Shown here: positions 1 through 7,101 of the stretch, piece by piece
Layout: each line of letters starts with the position of its first letter
Position numbering within the stretch: position 1 is the first letter of the stretch
Source of the DNA: an uncultured beta proteobacterium
GTDB taxonomy: Bacteria > Pseudomonadota > Gammaproteobacteria > Burkholderiales > Rhodocyclaceae
Assembly: GCA_903917505.1 (NCBI GenBank)
Contig: CAIXAY010000475.1
Location: forward strand, 1 to 12,210
Direction of reading: 5' to 3'
DNA: 12,210 nucleotides
Position numbers and translations under genes: made by a program
The notes under the pieces: generated by a model
What the model was told of the DNA's origin: nothing
Database searches by the model: none
What the model saw: only the letters and a program-made list of their open reading frames with translations

Positions 1-443
1 AAGCCCGAGCAGTGGTAGGCGCTCGCGGCGTGCGCGAGGTGGTGTTCGACCGGGATGATCTCGATCTTCTCAAGATCAAAGCCGAGTTGCACCAGGCACC
101 ACTCGATGCGCTTCTTGTAGCGGGTGTAGCGCCGGTTGCCGGCGAAGATCGCGTCGAGCGAGCGGTCGGGCGCATAGAGATAGCGTTTGGCGTAATGCCA
201 GCGCGCCTTGCCGAGCAGGCTGATCGGCGCGTAGGGGATGGCCACGGCGTCGACGTCGGCCGGCTTGATGCCGGCGAACTGCAGGCAGAACTTGGCTGCT
301 TCGTAGGGCATGCGGTGCTTGGCATGCTTGTCGCGCACGAAGCGTTCCTCCTCGGCGGCGGCGACGAGTTTGCCGTCGATGTAAAGCGCCGCTGAAGGAT
401 CGTGGGTCAGCGCGCCGGAAAGTCCGAGTATGGTCAGTGCCAA
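1..443 (-). CDS. Carbamoyltransferase, NodU/CmcH family (N-terminal part)
   Basis: This is the first 147 codons of a gene that runs off the left edge. The protein opens ALTILGLSGALTHDPSAAL and continues with an AAEEERF segment near residues 29-35, the ASKHA-type opening of NodU/CmcH/TobZ carbamoyltransferases. Residues 133-142 read EHHLAHAASA; this HHxxHA motif carries the histidines that bind metal in TobZ. The family moves a carbamoyl group from carbamoyl phosphate to a hydroxyl, often on sugars of antibiotics, Nod factors or surface glycans; the acceptor here is unknown. The start must be the TTG at 443, because an in-frame TAA lies two codons upstream and the first ATG is about 45 codons in. 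AGGA sits 8 bases before the TTG, a good ribosome-binding site. TATACT (515-520, minus) is a possible -10, without a clear -35. Same-strand lpxL upstream hints at an envelope role, which is only inference. Confidence 0.85.
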   Translation of the reverse strand, partial: MALTILGLSGALTHDPSAALYIDGKLVAAAEEERFVRDKHAKHRMPYEAAKFCLQFAGIKPADVDAVAIPYAPISLLGKARWHYAKRYLYAPDRSLDAIFAGNRRYTRYKKRIEWCLVQLGFDLEKIEIIPVEHHLAHAASAYHCSG

Positions 444-654
444 GGTTTAGGTCCTACAGGATTGCCTGCGTCAACATAACTGCATAACATCCGGCGCAGT
501 TAGCAAAGATTTCAAGTATACCCGACTGCCGTGTTGCCGGCTCGCCGGACACGCGCTGCAGTCAACGGCTTGCGCCCACGAACCCTCGATCAAAGGGCTC
601 CGTCCTGCTGGCCTTGCTGTGTCGATTTCAGCCCAAGCCGCCGGCCGGCGCGAT

Positions 655-1545
655 CTACGGATAGATCGGCGCTTCGCCTTCCGGGCGGGTTCTGAAACGG
701 CGGTGCACCCAGTAATACTGCTCGGGCATGGTGCGCACTGCGGCCTCGATCCAGGCGTTCATGCGCGCCGTGTCGGCCTCGACGTCGGCGGTCGGAAAAT
801 CGGTCCACGCGTCGCCGATTTCGATGCGGTAGCCCTGGCCGCCCGGCAGCGTGCGCGTCACGCAGGGAACGACGGCGGCCCCTGCCGCTTTCGCCAGGCG
901 CGAGAGCCCGCTGATCGTCGCCGTCTGAATGCCGAAAAACGGGACGAAGATCGAATCGCGCCGGTGGTGATTCAAGTCCGGCAGATAGTATAAGGGGCGG
1001 CCGGCTTTCATCGCCTTGACCGTCGCCCGGGCGCCGTCGCGGCGCGTCAGCAGCAGTTGCTTGCCGAAGCGCAGGCGGCCCCTGAGCAGCAGGCGGTTGA
1101 ATAACGCGCTGGCCTGCGCCGCATAAATGCTGACCACGTCGAAACGCATGGCGATCGCCACGCCGCCGGCGTCGAGTCCGACAAAGTGCGGCGCGAGCAG
1201 GATGACCGGCTTTCCGGCCGCGCGCAAAGCCCGGATCTTTTCGTCGCCCTCGACGTGGAGCAGCCGCGTGAGACGCTCTTCGCTGGCCCACCAGAAAATG
1301 CTGCGCTCGAGAAAGCTGCGGGCGAGAGCCTGGAAATGCGCCTTGGCCAGTTGCCTGCGCTCTGCTTCGTCGAGTTCCGGAAAACACAAACTCAGATTGA
1401 TACGGACAATTCGCCTGCGGTGCGCTCCCACATAGTAGAGCAGCAGCCCCAGCCAACGGCCTAACGCGGCGATCAGCGACAGCGGCAGGAAATGCAGCAG
1501 CCACAGCAAGGCCACCGCGGGCAGGCTGGCCAGGGTGCTCAGCAC
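655..1545 (-). CDS. lpxL: Lipid A biosynthesis acyltransferase (LpxL/HtrB family)
   Basis: Predicted 296-residue inner-membrane enzyme that adds a secondary acyl chain to lipid A from acyl-ACP. A hydrophobic N-terminal segment (about residues 8-40) is followed by LLAPHFVGLDAGG, which holds the HX4D catalytic motif (His120, Asp125). Further family blocks are LPDLNHH (188-194), FVPFFGIQTATISGL (200-214) and EQYYWVHRRFRTRP near the C terminus. The length fits the family. I chose the GTG at 1545 because the family's hydrophobic start follows it directly. The only upstream in-frame ATG (1707) would add 54 Arg-rich residues unlike the family and would run into the divergent GNAT gene. No clear Shine-Dalgarno precedes the GTG. 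The acyl chain length and site (LpxL, LpxM or LpxP type) cannot be read from sequence, so the symbol is family-level. Confidence 0.88.
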   Translation of the reverse strand: MLSTLASLPAVALLWLLHFLPLSLIAALGRWLGLLLYYVGAHRRRIVRINLSLCFPELDEAERRQLAKAHFQALARSFLERSIFWWASEERLTRLLHVEGDEKIRALRAAGKPVILLAPHFVGLDAGGVAIAMRFDVVSIYAAQASALFNRLLLRGRLRFGKQLLLTRRDGARATVKAMKAGRPLYYLPDLNHHRRDSIFVPFFGIQTATISGLSRLAKAAGAAVVPCVTRTLPGGQGYRIEIGDAWTDFPTADVEADTARMNAWIEAAVRTMPEQYYWVHRRFRTRPEGEAPIYP

Positions 1546-1585
1546 GGGCGTCGCGGAGCGCCGCCGGCAGCGGCGCCCAGGAGAT

Positions 1586-1613
1586 TTGAAATTGCCATGG
1601 AGAGAAGTATAGT
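1586..1613 (+). promoter_or_regulatory. Sigma70-type promoter for the GNAT-dapF-DUF484-xerC run
   Basis: TTGAAA (1586-1591) and TATAGT (1608-1613) each match the consensus at five of six positions and are 16 bases apart. Transcription would start near 1620 and leave about 75 untranslated bases before the ATG at 1696. This also argues against the in-frame ATGs at 1597 and 1615 as starts of the GNAT gene. Confidence 0.55.
1606..1611 (-). promoter_or_regulatory. Possible -10 element for lpxL
   Basis: TATACT on the minus strand lies 60 bases before the lpxL GTG and would give a transcript starting near 1599. No good -35 is visible 16-18 bases upstream. It overlaps the -10 of the divergent GNAT promoter in a near-symmetric block, AGTATAGT. 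Confidence 0.3.
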
Positions 1614-1695
1614 CATGCGGTCTGGCGGATCGTCGCGTCGCGGCATTGTATTGCCATTCGCCATCGATCACCACTTTCGACGGATTGAAGCCCGC

Positions 1696-2199
1696 ATGAC
1701 CGTTCATATTTCAGCCATCACCGTGAGTGACGTCCCCGCCGTCGCGGCGCTGGCGCGCCTCGTCTGGCAGGATGCGTATGCGGATATCATCACGCAGGCG
1801 CAGATCGACTACATGCTCGAGGAGCGCTACAACGCGGCGCGCCTGCGCGGCGAACTCGAAGCCGCCGGCATCTGGTGGGACAAGGCGACGGTAGCCGGGC
1901 AGATGGTCGCGTTCGCCTCGACCCTGCTCGGCCCGGCGGCGCGGGAAATGAAAGTCGACAAGCTTTATGTCGCGCCGCAATGGCAGCGCCGCGGGCTCGG
2001 CGGCCGCCTGCTTGCGCACCTCGCCGAACGTGCGCTGGCGCAGGGTTGCGACACGCTTTTATTGGCGGTCAATAAGCGCAACGAACGGGCGATTGCCGCC
2101 TACCGGAAGCATGGCTTCGGCGTGCGCGAAGCGGTCTGCGTCGATATCGGCAACGATTTTGTCATGGACGACTTTATAATGGTCAAATCATTGCGCTGA
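1696..2199 (+). CDS. GNAT-family N-acetyltransferase
   Basis: A 167-residue single-domain GNAT protein, expected to transfer an acetyl group from acetyl-CoA to an amine; the substrate is not recognisable. The acetyl-CoA pyrophosphate-binding loop is QRRGLGG (residues 97-103), preceded by the strand VDKLYVAP (87-94). The late-domain NKRNERAIAAYRKHGF (126-141) is the usual GNAT motif B. The N terminus, TVHISAITVSDVPAVAAL, is a normal first strand and helix, so the ATG at 1696 is the likely start. The open frame extends further upstream, but that part is Arg/Gly-rich antisense to lpxL. The Shine-Dalgarno is weak. The gene lies 18 bases before dapF and probably shares its transcript. Its acceptor need not belong to the lysine pathway. 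Confidence 0.88.
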   Translation: MTVHISAITVSDVPAVAALARLVWQDAYADIITQAQIDYMLEERYNAARLRGELEAAGIWWDKATVAGQMVAFASTLLGPAAREMKVDKLYVAPQWQRRGLGGRLLAHLAERALAQGCDTLLLAVNKRNERAIAAYRKHGFGVREAVCVDIGNDFVMDDFIMVKSLR

Positions 2200-2217
2200 C
2201 GGAATCGGGCAGACCAG

Positions 2218-3048
2218 GTGAAACTCAGGTTTACAAAAATGCACGGCTTGGGCAACGACTTCGTCGTCATTGACGGCGTGCGCCAGTCGGTCAGCCTGAC
2301 GCCGGCGCAGCTGCGCTTTCTCGGCGACCGGCATTTCGGCGTCGGCTGCGATCAGATTCTGCTCGTCGAAGCGGCGAGCAGCCCGGACATCGATTTCCGT
2401 TACCGCATTTTCAATGCCAATGGCAATGAGGTCGAGCAGTGCGGCAACGGCGCGCGCTGTTTCGTCCGCTTTGTGCACGACCAGGGCCTCTGTGCCAAGC
2501 GCGAGATTCGCGTCGAAACGCTGGGCGGCGTGATTGCGCCGCGTCTCGAAGCAGACGGCGAGGTGACGGTGGCCATGGGCGTGCCGGTGTTCGTCCCGGA
2601 AGAAATTCCCTTCATCAGCGCGAGCGGCGATCTGGTGCAGCGCCTGCGGGTCGGCAACGACGACGTCGACATTACCGCCGTGTCGATGGGCAATCCGCAC
2701 GCCGTGCAGCTGGTCGCCGACGTCGATACGGCGCCGGTTGCCGTGCAGGGGCCACTGATCGAGTCGCACCCGCGCTTCCCGCGCCAGGTCAATGCCGGCT
2801 TCATGCAGGTCGTGACGCGCCAGGACATCCGCCTGCGCGTCTTCGAGCGCGGCGCCGGCGAGACACTGGCTTGCGGTAGCGGCGCCTGCGCCGCCGTCGT
2901 CGCCGGGATTGCGCGCGGCCTGCTCGATTCGCCGGTGCGCGTGGCGACGCGCGGCGGCGAACTGGAAATTGCCTGGGGCGGCCCGCGCACGCCCGTGCTG
3001 ATGACCGGACCTGCGGTCAGCGTCTTTACCGGAGAGATCGAACTATGA
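2218..3048 (+). CDS. dapF: Diaminopimelate epimerase
   Basis: Converts LL-2,6-diaminopimelate to the meso form, the lysine precursor and peptidoglycan cross-linking residue; a PLP-independent cytoplasmic racemase. The 276 residues match the family length. Both catalytic cysteines are present: Cys75 in QCGNGARC and Cys219 in ACGSGAC. The conserved opening [11 protein letters not shown] (residues 5-15) and SMGNPH (156-161) are intact, as is ERGAGET (210-216). The start is the GTG at 2218; the next ATG would cut off the conserved first strand. The ribosome-binding site is poor, so translation may rely on the GNAT gene ending 18 bases upstream. The dapF stop overlaps the next ATG (ATGA at 3045-3048). 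Confidence 0.97.
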   Translation: MKLRFTKMHGLGNDFVVIDGVRQSVSLTPAQLRFLGDRHFGVGCDQILLVEAASSPDIDFRYRIFNANGNEVEQCGNGARCFVRFVHDQGLCAKREIRVETLGGVIAPRLEADGEVTVAMGVPVFVPEEIPFISASGDLVQRLRVGNDDVDITAVSMGNPHAVQLVADVDTAPVAVQGPLIESHPRFPRQVNAGFMQVVTRQDIRLRVFERGAGETLACGSGACAAVVAGIARGLLDSPVRVATRGGELEIAWGGPRTPVLMTGPAVSVFTGEIEL

Positions 3049-3698
3049 ATTCAGAAGAAGTCGTCCAGTATCTGCAAGACAATCCGCAGTTCTTCGAGGA
3101 GCAGGCCGAGCGCATATCGCGGCTGGTGATTCCGCATCCGCACGGCGGGCGGACCATCTCGATCACCGAACGCCAGATGCTCAGCCTGCGCGACAAGAAC
3201 AAGCAGCTCGAAGGCAAGATGGGCGAGCTCTTGCAGTTCGGCGAGGAAAACGACACGATCAGCGAAAAGATGCATCGCCTCGCCGTGGCGATGATCGCCG
3301 CAGCCAATTTCCAGGCGGTGCTGCATACGCTGAACTTCCATCTGCGCGACGATTTTTCGATTCCGAACGTCGCCCTGCGCTTGTGGGAGCGGCCGGAAAA
3401 CGCCGAGGAATTGCCCGAGTTCGCGGCGGTCAGCGAAGAGCTGCAGGTGTTTTCCGAGACCCTCAATCAACCCTATTGCGGCTCGACCGCCGGCTTTGAA
3501 ACGTCGTCGTGGTTCGGCGCGGCCTCGTCGCACGTGCGCTCGCAGGCGCTGATCGCCATGCGCAATGGCGGCGGCACGACCGGCCTGATCGCGCTGGGCA
3601 GCGAGGACCCGCGGCGCTTCTATGCCGGCATGGGCACGCTCTATCTCGAACGCCTGGGCGAAATGGCTTCGGCGGCGCTCGCCCGCGTTCTGCGCTGA
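3045..3698 (+). CDS. DUF484 family protein
   Basis: A 217-residue cytoplasmic protein of the DUF484 family, which is related to GAF domains and commonly found between dapF and xerC in proteobacteria. The N terminus carries the family pattern: a short helix with [14 protein letters not shown] (residues 11-24), the [16 protein letters not shown] stretch (29-44), then a probable coiled coil with [16 protein letters not shown] (48-63). The rest is a GAF-like alpha/beta domain (about 80-215). No catalytic residues can be named and the biochemical role is unknown. It overlaps dapF by four bases at its start and xerC by one base at its end, so the three are very likely translationally coupled. Confidence 0.9.
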   Translation: MNSEEVVQYLQDNPQFFEEQAERISRLVIPHPHGGRTISITERQMLSLRDKNKQLEGKMGELLQFGEENDTISEKMHRLAVAMIAAANFQAVLHTLNFHLRDDFSIPNVALRLWERPENAEELPEFAAVSEELQVFSETLNQPYCGSTAGFETSSWFGAASSHVRSQALIAMRNGGGTTGLIALGSEDPRRFYAGMGTLYLERLGEMASAALARVLR

Positions 3699-4627
3699 TG
3701 CAAGCGCTTTTGCCAGCACTCGCCGCCGAGCCGTCGGTCGAGTCGTATCTCGACGAACTCGCGCAACAGCGGCGGCTGTCGCCGCACACGGTCAGCAACT
3801 ATCGGCGCGATCTTCGCGCCCTGTGCAGCTTGACCGGCGAACTGCCCGGCAAGTGCGCGCTCGCCAGCCTGGGGCCACACCACATTCGCCGTTTCGTCGC
3901 CGAGCTGCACACCCGCGGACTCGGCGGGCGTTCGCTGGCGCGCGTGCTCTCGGCCTGGCGCGGCTATTACCGCTGGCTGGCCCGGCACGGCGCGGCGACG
4001 GCCAATCCCGTCGAAGGCGTGCGCGCGCCGAAAAGTCCGAAGCGCCTGCCGAAAGTCCTGTCCCCCGACGAAGCCAACCGCCTGCTCGAAGTCAGCGGCG
4101 GGGCCGGCGACGCGCCGCTGGAAATACGCGATCAGGCGATGTTCGAGCTCTTCTATTCATCCGGCCTGCGTCTTGCCGAACTCGCGGCCCTCGATGTTTC
4201 CTGCTTGCCCGATATCGTCGCCGGCGAATTGCGCGTTCTCGGCAAGCGCAGCAAGCTGCGCGTCGTCCCGGTCGGCTCGGTGGCGCGCGCGGCGGTCGGC
4301 CGCTGGGGACAGCGCCGGCCTGAAGTCGCGGCGGCCGGGCAGGCGGCCTTGTTCGTCGGGCAGCGCGGTGGCCGGATCAATCCGCGCGTGATCGAGGAGC
4401 GGCTCAAGCGGCGCGCGCTGGCGCAGGGATTGCCGCTCAACGTGCATCCGCACATGTTGCGCCACTCCTTCGCCTCGCATGTCCTGCAATCGTCAGGCGA
4501 CTTGCGCGCAGTGCAGGAAATGCTCGGCCACGCCAGCATTGCCTCGACGCAGGTTTATACCCACCTCGATTTTCAGCACCTGGCCAAGGTCTACGACAAG
4601 GCCCATCCGCGGGCCAAGCGGAAGTGA
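3698..4627 (+). CDS. xerC: Tyrosine recombinase XerC
   Basis: Site-specific recombinase that with XerD resolves chromosome dimers at dif. It has 309 residues, as expected. The N-terminal core-binding domain (about residues 12-105) contains SYLDELAQQRRLSPHTVSNY. All six catalytic residues are present: Arg158 (SSGLRLAEL), Lys183 (GKRSK), His252 and Arg255 (HPHMLRHSF), His278 (LGHAS) and the nucleophile Tyr287 (TQVYTHLD). The start is the ATG at 3698, which overlaps the DUF484 stop (TGATG). The frame is open further upstream but only as a shadow of DUF484. The location in the dapF run supports XerC rather than XerD or a phage integrase. The stop lies one base from the end of convergent msrB, leaving no room for a terminator between them. 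Confidence 0.95.
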   Translation: MQALLPALAAEPSVESYLDELAQQRRLSPHTVSNYRRDLRALCSLTGELPGKCALASLGPHHIRRFVAELHTRGLGGRSLARVLSAWRGYYRWLARHGAATANPVEGVRAPKSPKRLPKVLSPDEANRLLEVSGGAGDAPLEIRDQAMFELFYSSGLRLAELAALDVSCLPDIVAGELRVLGKRSKLRVVPVGSVARAAVGRWGQRRPEVAAAGQAALFVGQRGGRINPRVIEERLKRRALAQGLPLNVHPHMLRHSFASHVLQSSGDLRAVQEMLGHASIASTQVYTHLDFQHLAKVYDKAHPRAKRK

Positions 4628-4628
4628 C

Positions 4629-5141
4629 TTAGGAGCGCAAGGCCGGCAACTGGTCGGCGCGCGCGACGAAACCGAGGGCCACGCCGTTGTTGCAATAGCG
4701 CTTGCCGGTCGGTTGCGGGCCGTCGTTGAAAACGTGGCCCTGGTGACCGCCGCAACGGGCGCAGTGGTATTCGGTGCGCGGATAGATGATCTTGAAATCG
4801 GTCTTGGTCACGATGGCGCCGGGCAGGGGTTGCCAGAAACTCGGCCAGCCGGTGCCGCTTTCGTATTTCGTCTTGCTGTCGAACAAGGGCAGGTAACAGG
4901 CCGCGCAGATGAAGTTCCCGTCGCGCTTCTCGCTGTTGAGCGGGCTCGTTCCGGCCGGCTCCGTGTCTTCCTCGAAGAGCACGCGATAGGCCGCGTGCGG
5001 CAGCAGCGCAGCCCATTCGGCCTTGGTCTTGACGAGCCGCGCCGCGCCGCCTTCGGCGGCGACGGCGAATTGCCCGGCCGGCCCCGGCAGCACGAAGGCC
5101 GATAAAGCGCCCAGCCATTTGAACGATTGACGACGGGTCAT
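4629..5141 (-). CDS. msrB: Peptide-methionine (R)-S-oxide reductase, probably exported
   Basis: Reduces methionine-R-sulfoxide in proteins. The 170-residue protein has the two zinc-binding CxxC pairs (Cys79/Cys82 in CAACYLPLF; Cys127/Cys130 in CARCGGHQGHVF), the SGTGWPSF signature (residues 95-102) and the catalytic Cys150 in GKRYCNNG. The N terminus, MTRRQSFKWLGALSAFVL, has a twin-arginine start and hydrophobic stretch ending near AVAA (about 26-29). It is therefore likely exported by Tat to the periplasm, unlike cytoplasmic MsrB. The ATG at 5141 is preferred: GGAG lies 7 bases upstream and the Tat signal starts there; a longer in-frame ATG at 5264 adds unrelated sequence and enters the fur operator. 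A weak -10, TACACT (5182-5187, minus), may drive it. No MsrA partner is visible. Confidence 0.92.
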   Translation of the reverse strand: MTRRQSFKWLGALSAFVLPGPAGQFAVAAEGGAARLVKTKAEWAALLPHAAYRVLFEEDTEPAGTSPLNSEKRDGNFICAACYLPLFDSKTKYESGTGWPSFWQPLPGAIVTKTDFKIIYPRTEYHCARCGGHQGHVFNDGPQPTGKRYCNNGVALGFVARADQLPALRS

Positions 5142-5248
5142 GAGGGTCTCCGTGAATTCGATTGATTTGATCCTGTTCGGCAGTGTATCGCCACGACAGT
5201 TCCCGGCGCCGGCGCGCGGCCATGGATTCCGCGATGCCGGTAAGTTAT

Positions 5249-5263
5249 TGCAACCATGTTGCA
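5249..5263. promoter_or_regulatory. Perfect inverted repeat, probable operator of the Fur-family gene
   Basis: TGCAAC-CAT-GTTGCA is a perfect 6-3-6 inverted repeat. Its right arm overlaps the -35 of the promoter for the Fur-family gene, a usual place for a repressor site. Autoregulation by that protein is inference. It could also affect divergent msrB. Confidence 0.5.
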
Positions 5264-5287
5264 TCTGACGTTGAGCTATGCTCTAAT
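5259..5287 (+). promoter_or_regulatory. Promoter of the Fur-family gene
   Basis: TTGCAT (5259-5264) and TCTAAT (5282-5287) are 17 bases apart, the best sigma70 spacing. The -10 matches five of six positions. Transcription would begin near 5294, downstream of the ATG at 5256, which supports the TTG start at 5319. Confidence 0.5.
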
Positions 5288-5318
5288 CGTCGAACCCATT
5301 CCGGCCGGGATACTCGCT

Positions 5319-5756
5319 TTGTCTGTTCCGCATCTCCCCAGCGTCGATGCCGTCGCCGAGCAAATTCGGCGCACCGGCGCGCGCGCGACGCCGGCGCGCA
5401 TCCGCGTTCTGCAACTGTTGCGCGCGGCGCCCGATGCGCTCACGCATAACGAGATCGAGGCCGCCCTGGGCGACCTGGCGATCGACCGCGTGACCCTCTA
5501 CCGCGTGCTCGACTGGCTGGCCGACAGCGGCTTGGCGCACAAGAACACCGATGCCCATCGCGTCTATCGTTTCTCGGCCGCAGCCGGCGGCGAGCACCGG
5601 ACGCATATGCATTTTCGCTGCGAAGATTGCGGCGGCGTTTTTTGCCTTGACGCCGCGCCGCCGGCCACGCCGGACCTGCCCATCGGCTTTTCCCTGTCGC
5701 GTGTCGATTTCGACCTGCGCGGACGTTGCGCCGGCTGTTGCGCGGCGGCGTCGTGA
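5319..5756 (+). CDS. Fur-family metal-dependent transcriptional regulator (possibly Zur-like)
   Basis: A 145-residue winged-helix repressor of the Fur/Zur superfamily. The N-terminal DNA-binding domain holds RATPARIRVLQLL and the recognition region IDRVTLYRVLDWLADSGL. The C-terminal metal and dimer domain has HRTHMHFRCEDCG, with a His-x-His followed by CxxC, and a second CxxC at the end (GRCAGC), as expected for a structural zinc site. Which metal it senses cannot be told from sequence; the cysteine-rich layout resembles Zur-like betaproteobacterial members. I chose the TTG at 5319 because the predicted transcript starts near 5294, GGGA lies 8 bases before the TTG, and the resulting length is normal. 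The alternative ATG at 5256 would add 21 residues and lies inside the inverted repeat. Confidence 0.85.
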   Translation: MSVPHLPSVDAVAEQIRRTGARATPARIRVLQLLRAAPDALTHNEIEAALGDLAIDRVTLYRVLDWLADSGLAHKNTDAHRVYRFSAAAGGEHRTHMHFRCEDCGGVFCLDAAPPATPDLPIGFSLSRVDFDLRGRCAGCCAAAS

Positions 5757-5788
5757 GCGTGTGCATGCGACGCAAGAATGCCCTGAAA

Positions 5789-5817
5789 TTGCAGAGAGTT
5801 GGGCGATGTGTTAAAAC
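5789..5817 (+). promoter_or_regulatory. Possible promoter for the STAS protein and hslV
   Basis: TTGCAG (5789-5794), 17 bases, then TAAAAC (5812-5817) preceded by TG at 5809-5810, an extended -10 form. The hexamers are moderate matches. A sigma32-like reading of the same region (CCTGAAA at 5782-5788, GGCGATGT at 5802-5809) is possible but weak. Confidence 0.3.
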
Positions 5818-5856
5818 AGACCTCTGTCGATAATTCGCAAGCTGCCGCTGCAGGCT

Positions 5857-7101
5857 ATGGTTTTTTCATTTTTCAAAAAAGAACCAAAAAAGATGGTCGC
5901 CCGGCCGGCTGCCGTGCCGCGCTCGACCCCTGCGCGCGAAGACAGTCCGCCGCCCGACGGCGAGCGCGTCCCCGGCGCAGCGAATCCGGCCGCCGCGGCG
6001 GCTCCGCCGGCACCGCCGCCGACACCGCTCAAGGATTTCTCGTCGCCCCTTGAATCCTCGAGCTTTGCCTTCAGCGAGGGCTCGCTTGATTATCAGGTCG
6101 AGGGCGATATCGACCCGGTCGACGCCGAAGCCGAGAAAGCGGCGATGCTCTTTGCCAACGGCCAGGACGAAGCGGCAAGCGGCGTCCTCGAAGCGGCCGT
6201 GGCGGTTCATCGCACGGGCCCGGCCGAGCGCTTGTGGCTGATGCTTTTCGACCTTTACCAATTGACCGGCAAGCGCGCGCCATTCGAGGCGCTCGGGATC
6301 GATTATGCGCGCTCCTTTGAAAGATCGCCGCCCGGCTGGCGCGGCCAATCGTCCGACAAGGGCAAGGGCAAGGAAGTGTTGGCCAGCAGCTTGCTGTTCC
6401 GCGGGGCCTTGACCGGCGATAACAATGCGGCTTTCGAGGCGCTTCGCCAGGCGCTGGAAAAGAATACGAAAATCCGGCTCGACCTGTCGTCGCTCGCCCT
6501 CCTCGATGCGCCCGGTTGCGGCCGTTTCCTGACCCAGTTGCAACAGGCCCGCCGGGCCAAGCGCGAGATCGAAATTCTCGGCCGCGACACGCTGCGCGCG
6601 CTGCTCGAAAAGCGCGTCGTGCCGGAGCGGGCCGAAGACAAGGAATGCTGGCTGCTGCTGCTCGAAATCTACCAGCTGCAGGGACAGCACGAGGCCTTCG
6701 ACGAGGTGGCGATCAATTACGCCGTGACCTTCGAGGTTTCACCGCCTTCCTGGGAGCCGCGCCGGGTTGCCGGCCCCGAGCCGGTGCTTCAACTGGTCGT
6801 CGATGACCTGGAGCCGGATCGCGGGCCGAAGACCGATGCCTATCTTCTGCATGGCGAGATCAAGGCCCAGCGTTTCGGCGACCTGCCGGCCCGCACCGAG
6901 CAGTGCGATCCGGTGCTGATCGACTGCATGGCGCTGACGCGCATGGATTTTATCAGCGCCGGGGCGCTGCTCAATACGCTGACGACCATTCGGCGCACCG
7001 GCAAGCAAATCGTCTTTCGCCACCCCAATCATCTGGTCGCCGAACTGTTCGGCATCGTCGGTCTGAAGGCGGTGGCCACCATCGTTTTCGCCAAGCGCTG
7101 A
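5857..7101 (+). CDS. Two-module STAS domain protein, coupled to hslV
   Basis: A 414-residue cytoplasmic protein with a short Phe/Lys-rich start ([12 protein letters not shown]), a Pro/Ala-rich linker (about residues 17-60), then the same pair of domains twice. Helical module 1 (about 90-164) ends [20 protein letters not shown] and SPPGW; module 2 (about 245-299) ends [20 protein letters not shown] and SPPSW. Each is followed by a STAS-like domain: 176-252 with [15 protein letters not shown], and 326-413 with [23 protein letters not shown] domains usually mediate protein contacts or bind nucleotides. The phospho-Ser position of SpoIIAA-type STAS is Ala/Pro in the first copy, while the second keeps one Ser. 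The helical modules resemble TPR-like FimV C-terminal repeats. I assign no function. The stop overlaps the hslV ATG (TGATG), so the two are translationally coupled. Confidence 0.82.
   Translation: MVFSFFKKEPKKMVARPAAVPRSTPAREDSPPPDGERVPGAANPAAAAAPPAPPPTPLKDFSSPLESSSFAFSEGSLDYQVEGDIDPVDAEAEKAAMLFANGQDEAASGVLEAAVAVHRTGPAERLWLMLFDLYQLTGKRAPFEALGIDYARSFERSPPGWRGQSSDKGKGKEVLASSLLFRGALTGDNNAAFEALRQALEKNTKIRLDLSSLALLDAPGCGRFLTQLQQARRAKREIEILGRDTLRALLEKRVVPERAEDKECWLLLLEIYQLQGQHEAFDEVAINYAVTFEVSPPSWEPRRVAGPEPVLQLVVDDLEPDRGPKTDAYLLHGEIKAQRFGDLPARTEQCDPVLIDCMALTRMDFISAGALLNTLTTIRRTGKQIVFRHPNHLVAELFGIVGLKAVATIVFAKR

Noticed and set aside
450..654. Intergenic stretch between the carbamoyltransferase and lpxL, searched for a terminator or small RNA.
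   Set aside because: Only GC-rich self-complementary bits such as CCGGC/GCCGG without a T tract; nothing supportable beyond a lone -10-like TATACT.
590..1504. Long minus-strand open frame overlapping lpxL.
   Set aside because: Arg/Pro/Ala-rich out-of-frame shadow of the acyltransferase with no recognisable motif.
1492..1695. Upstream extension of the GNAT frame, including ATGs at 1597 and 1615.
   Set aside because: Those ATGs lie within or before the predicted promoter and start site, and the translated sequence is not GNAT-like.
3509..3697. Upstream in-frame extension of xerC giving a 372-residue protein.
   Set aside because: The added part is a shadow of DUF484. The ATG at 3698 gives the normal XerC length and N terminus.
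5886..5892. A AAA AAG slippery heptamer in frame near the start of the STAS gene, with other A and T runs nearby.
   Set aside because: It encodes the normal Lys-rich start. The -1 frame runs only to about 6053 as low-complexity Arg/Ala sequence, and I see no clear stimulatory hairpin.
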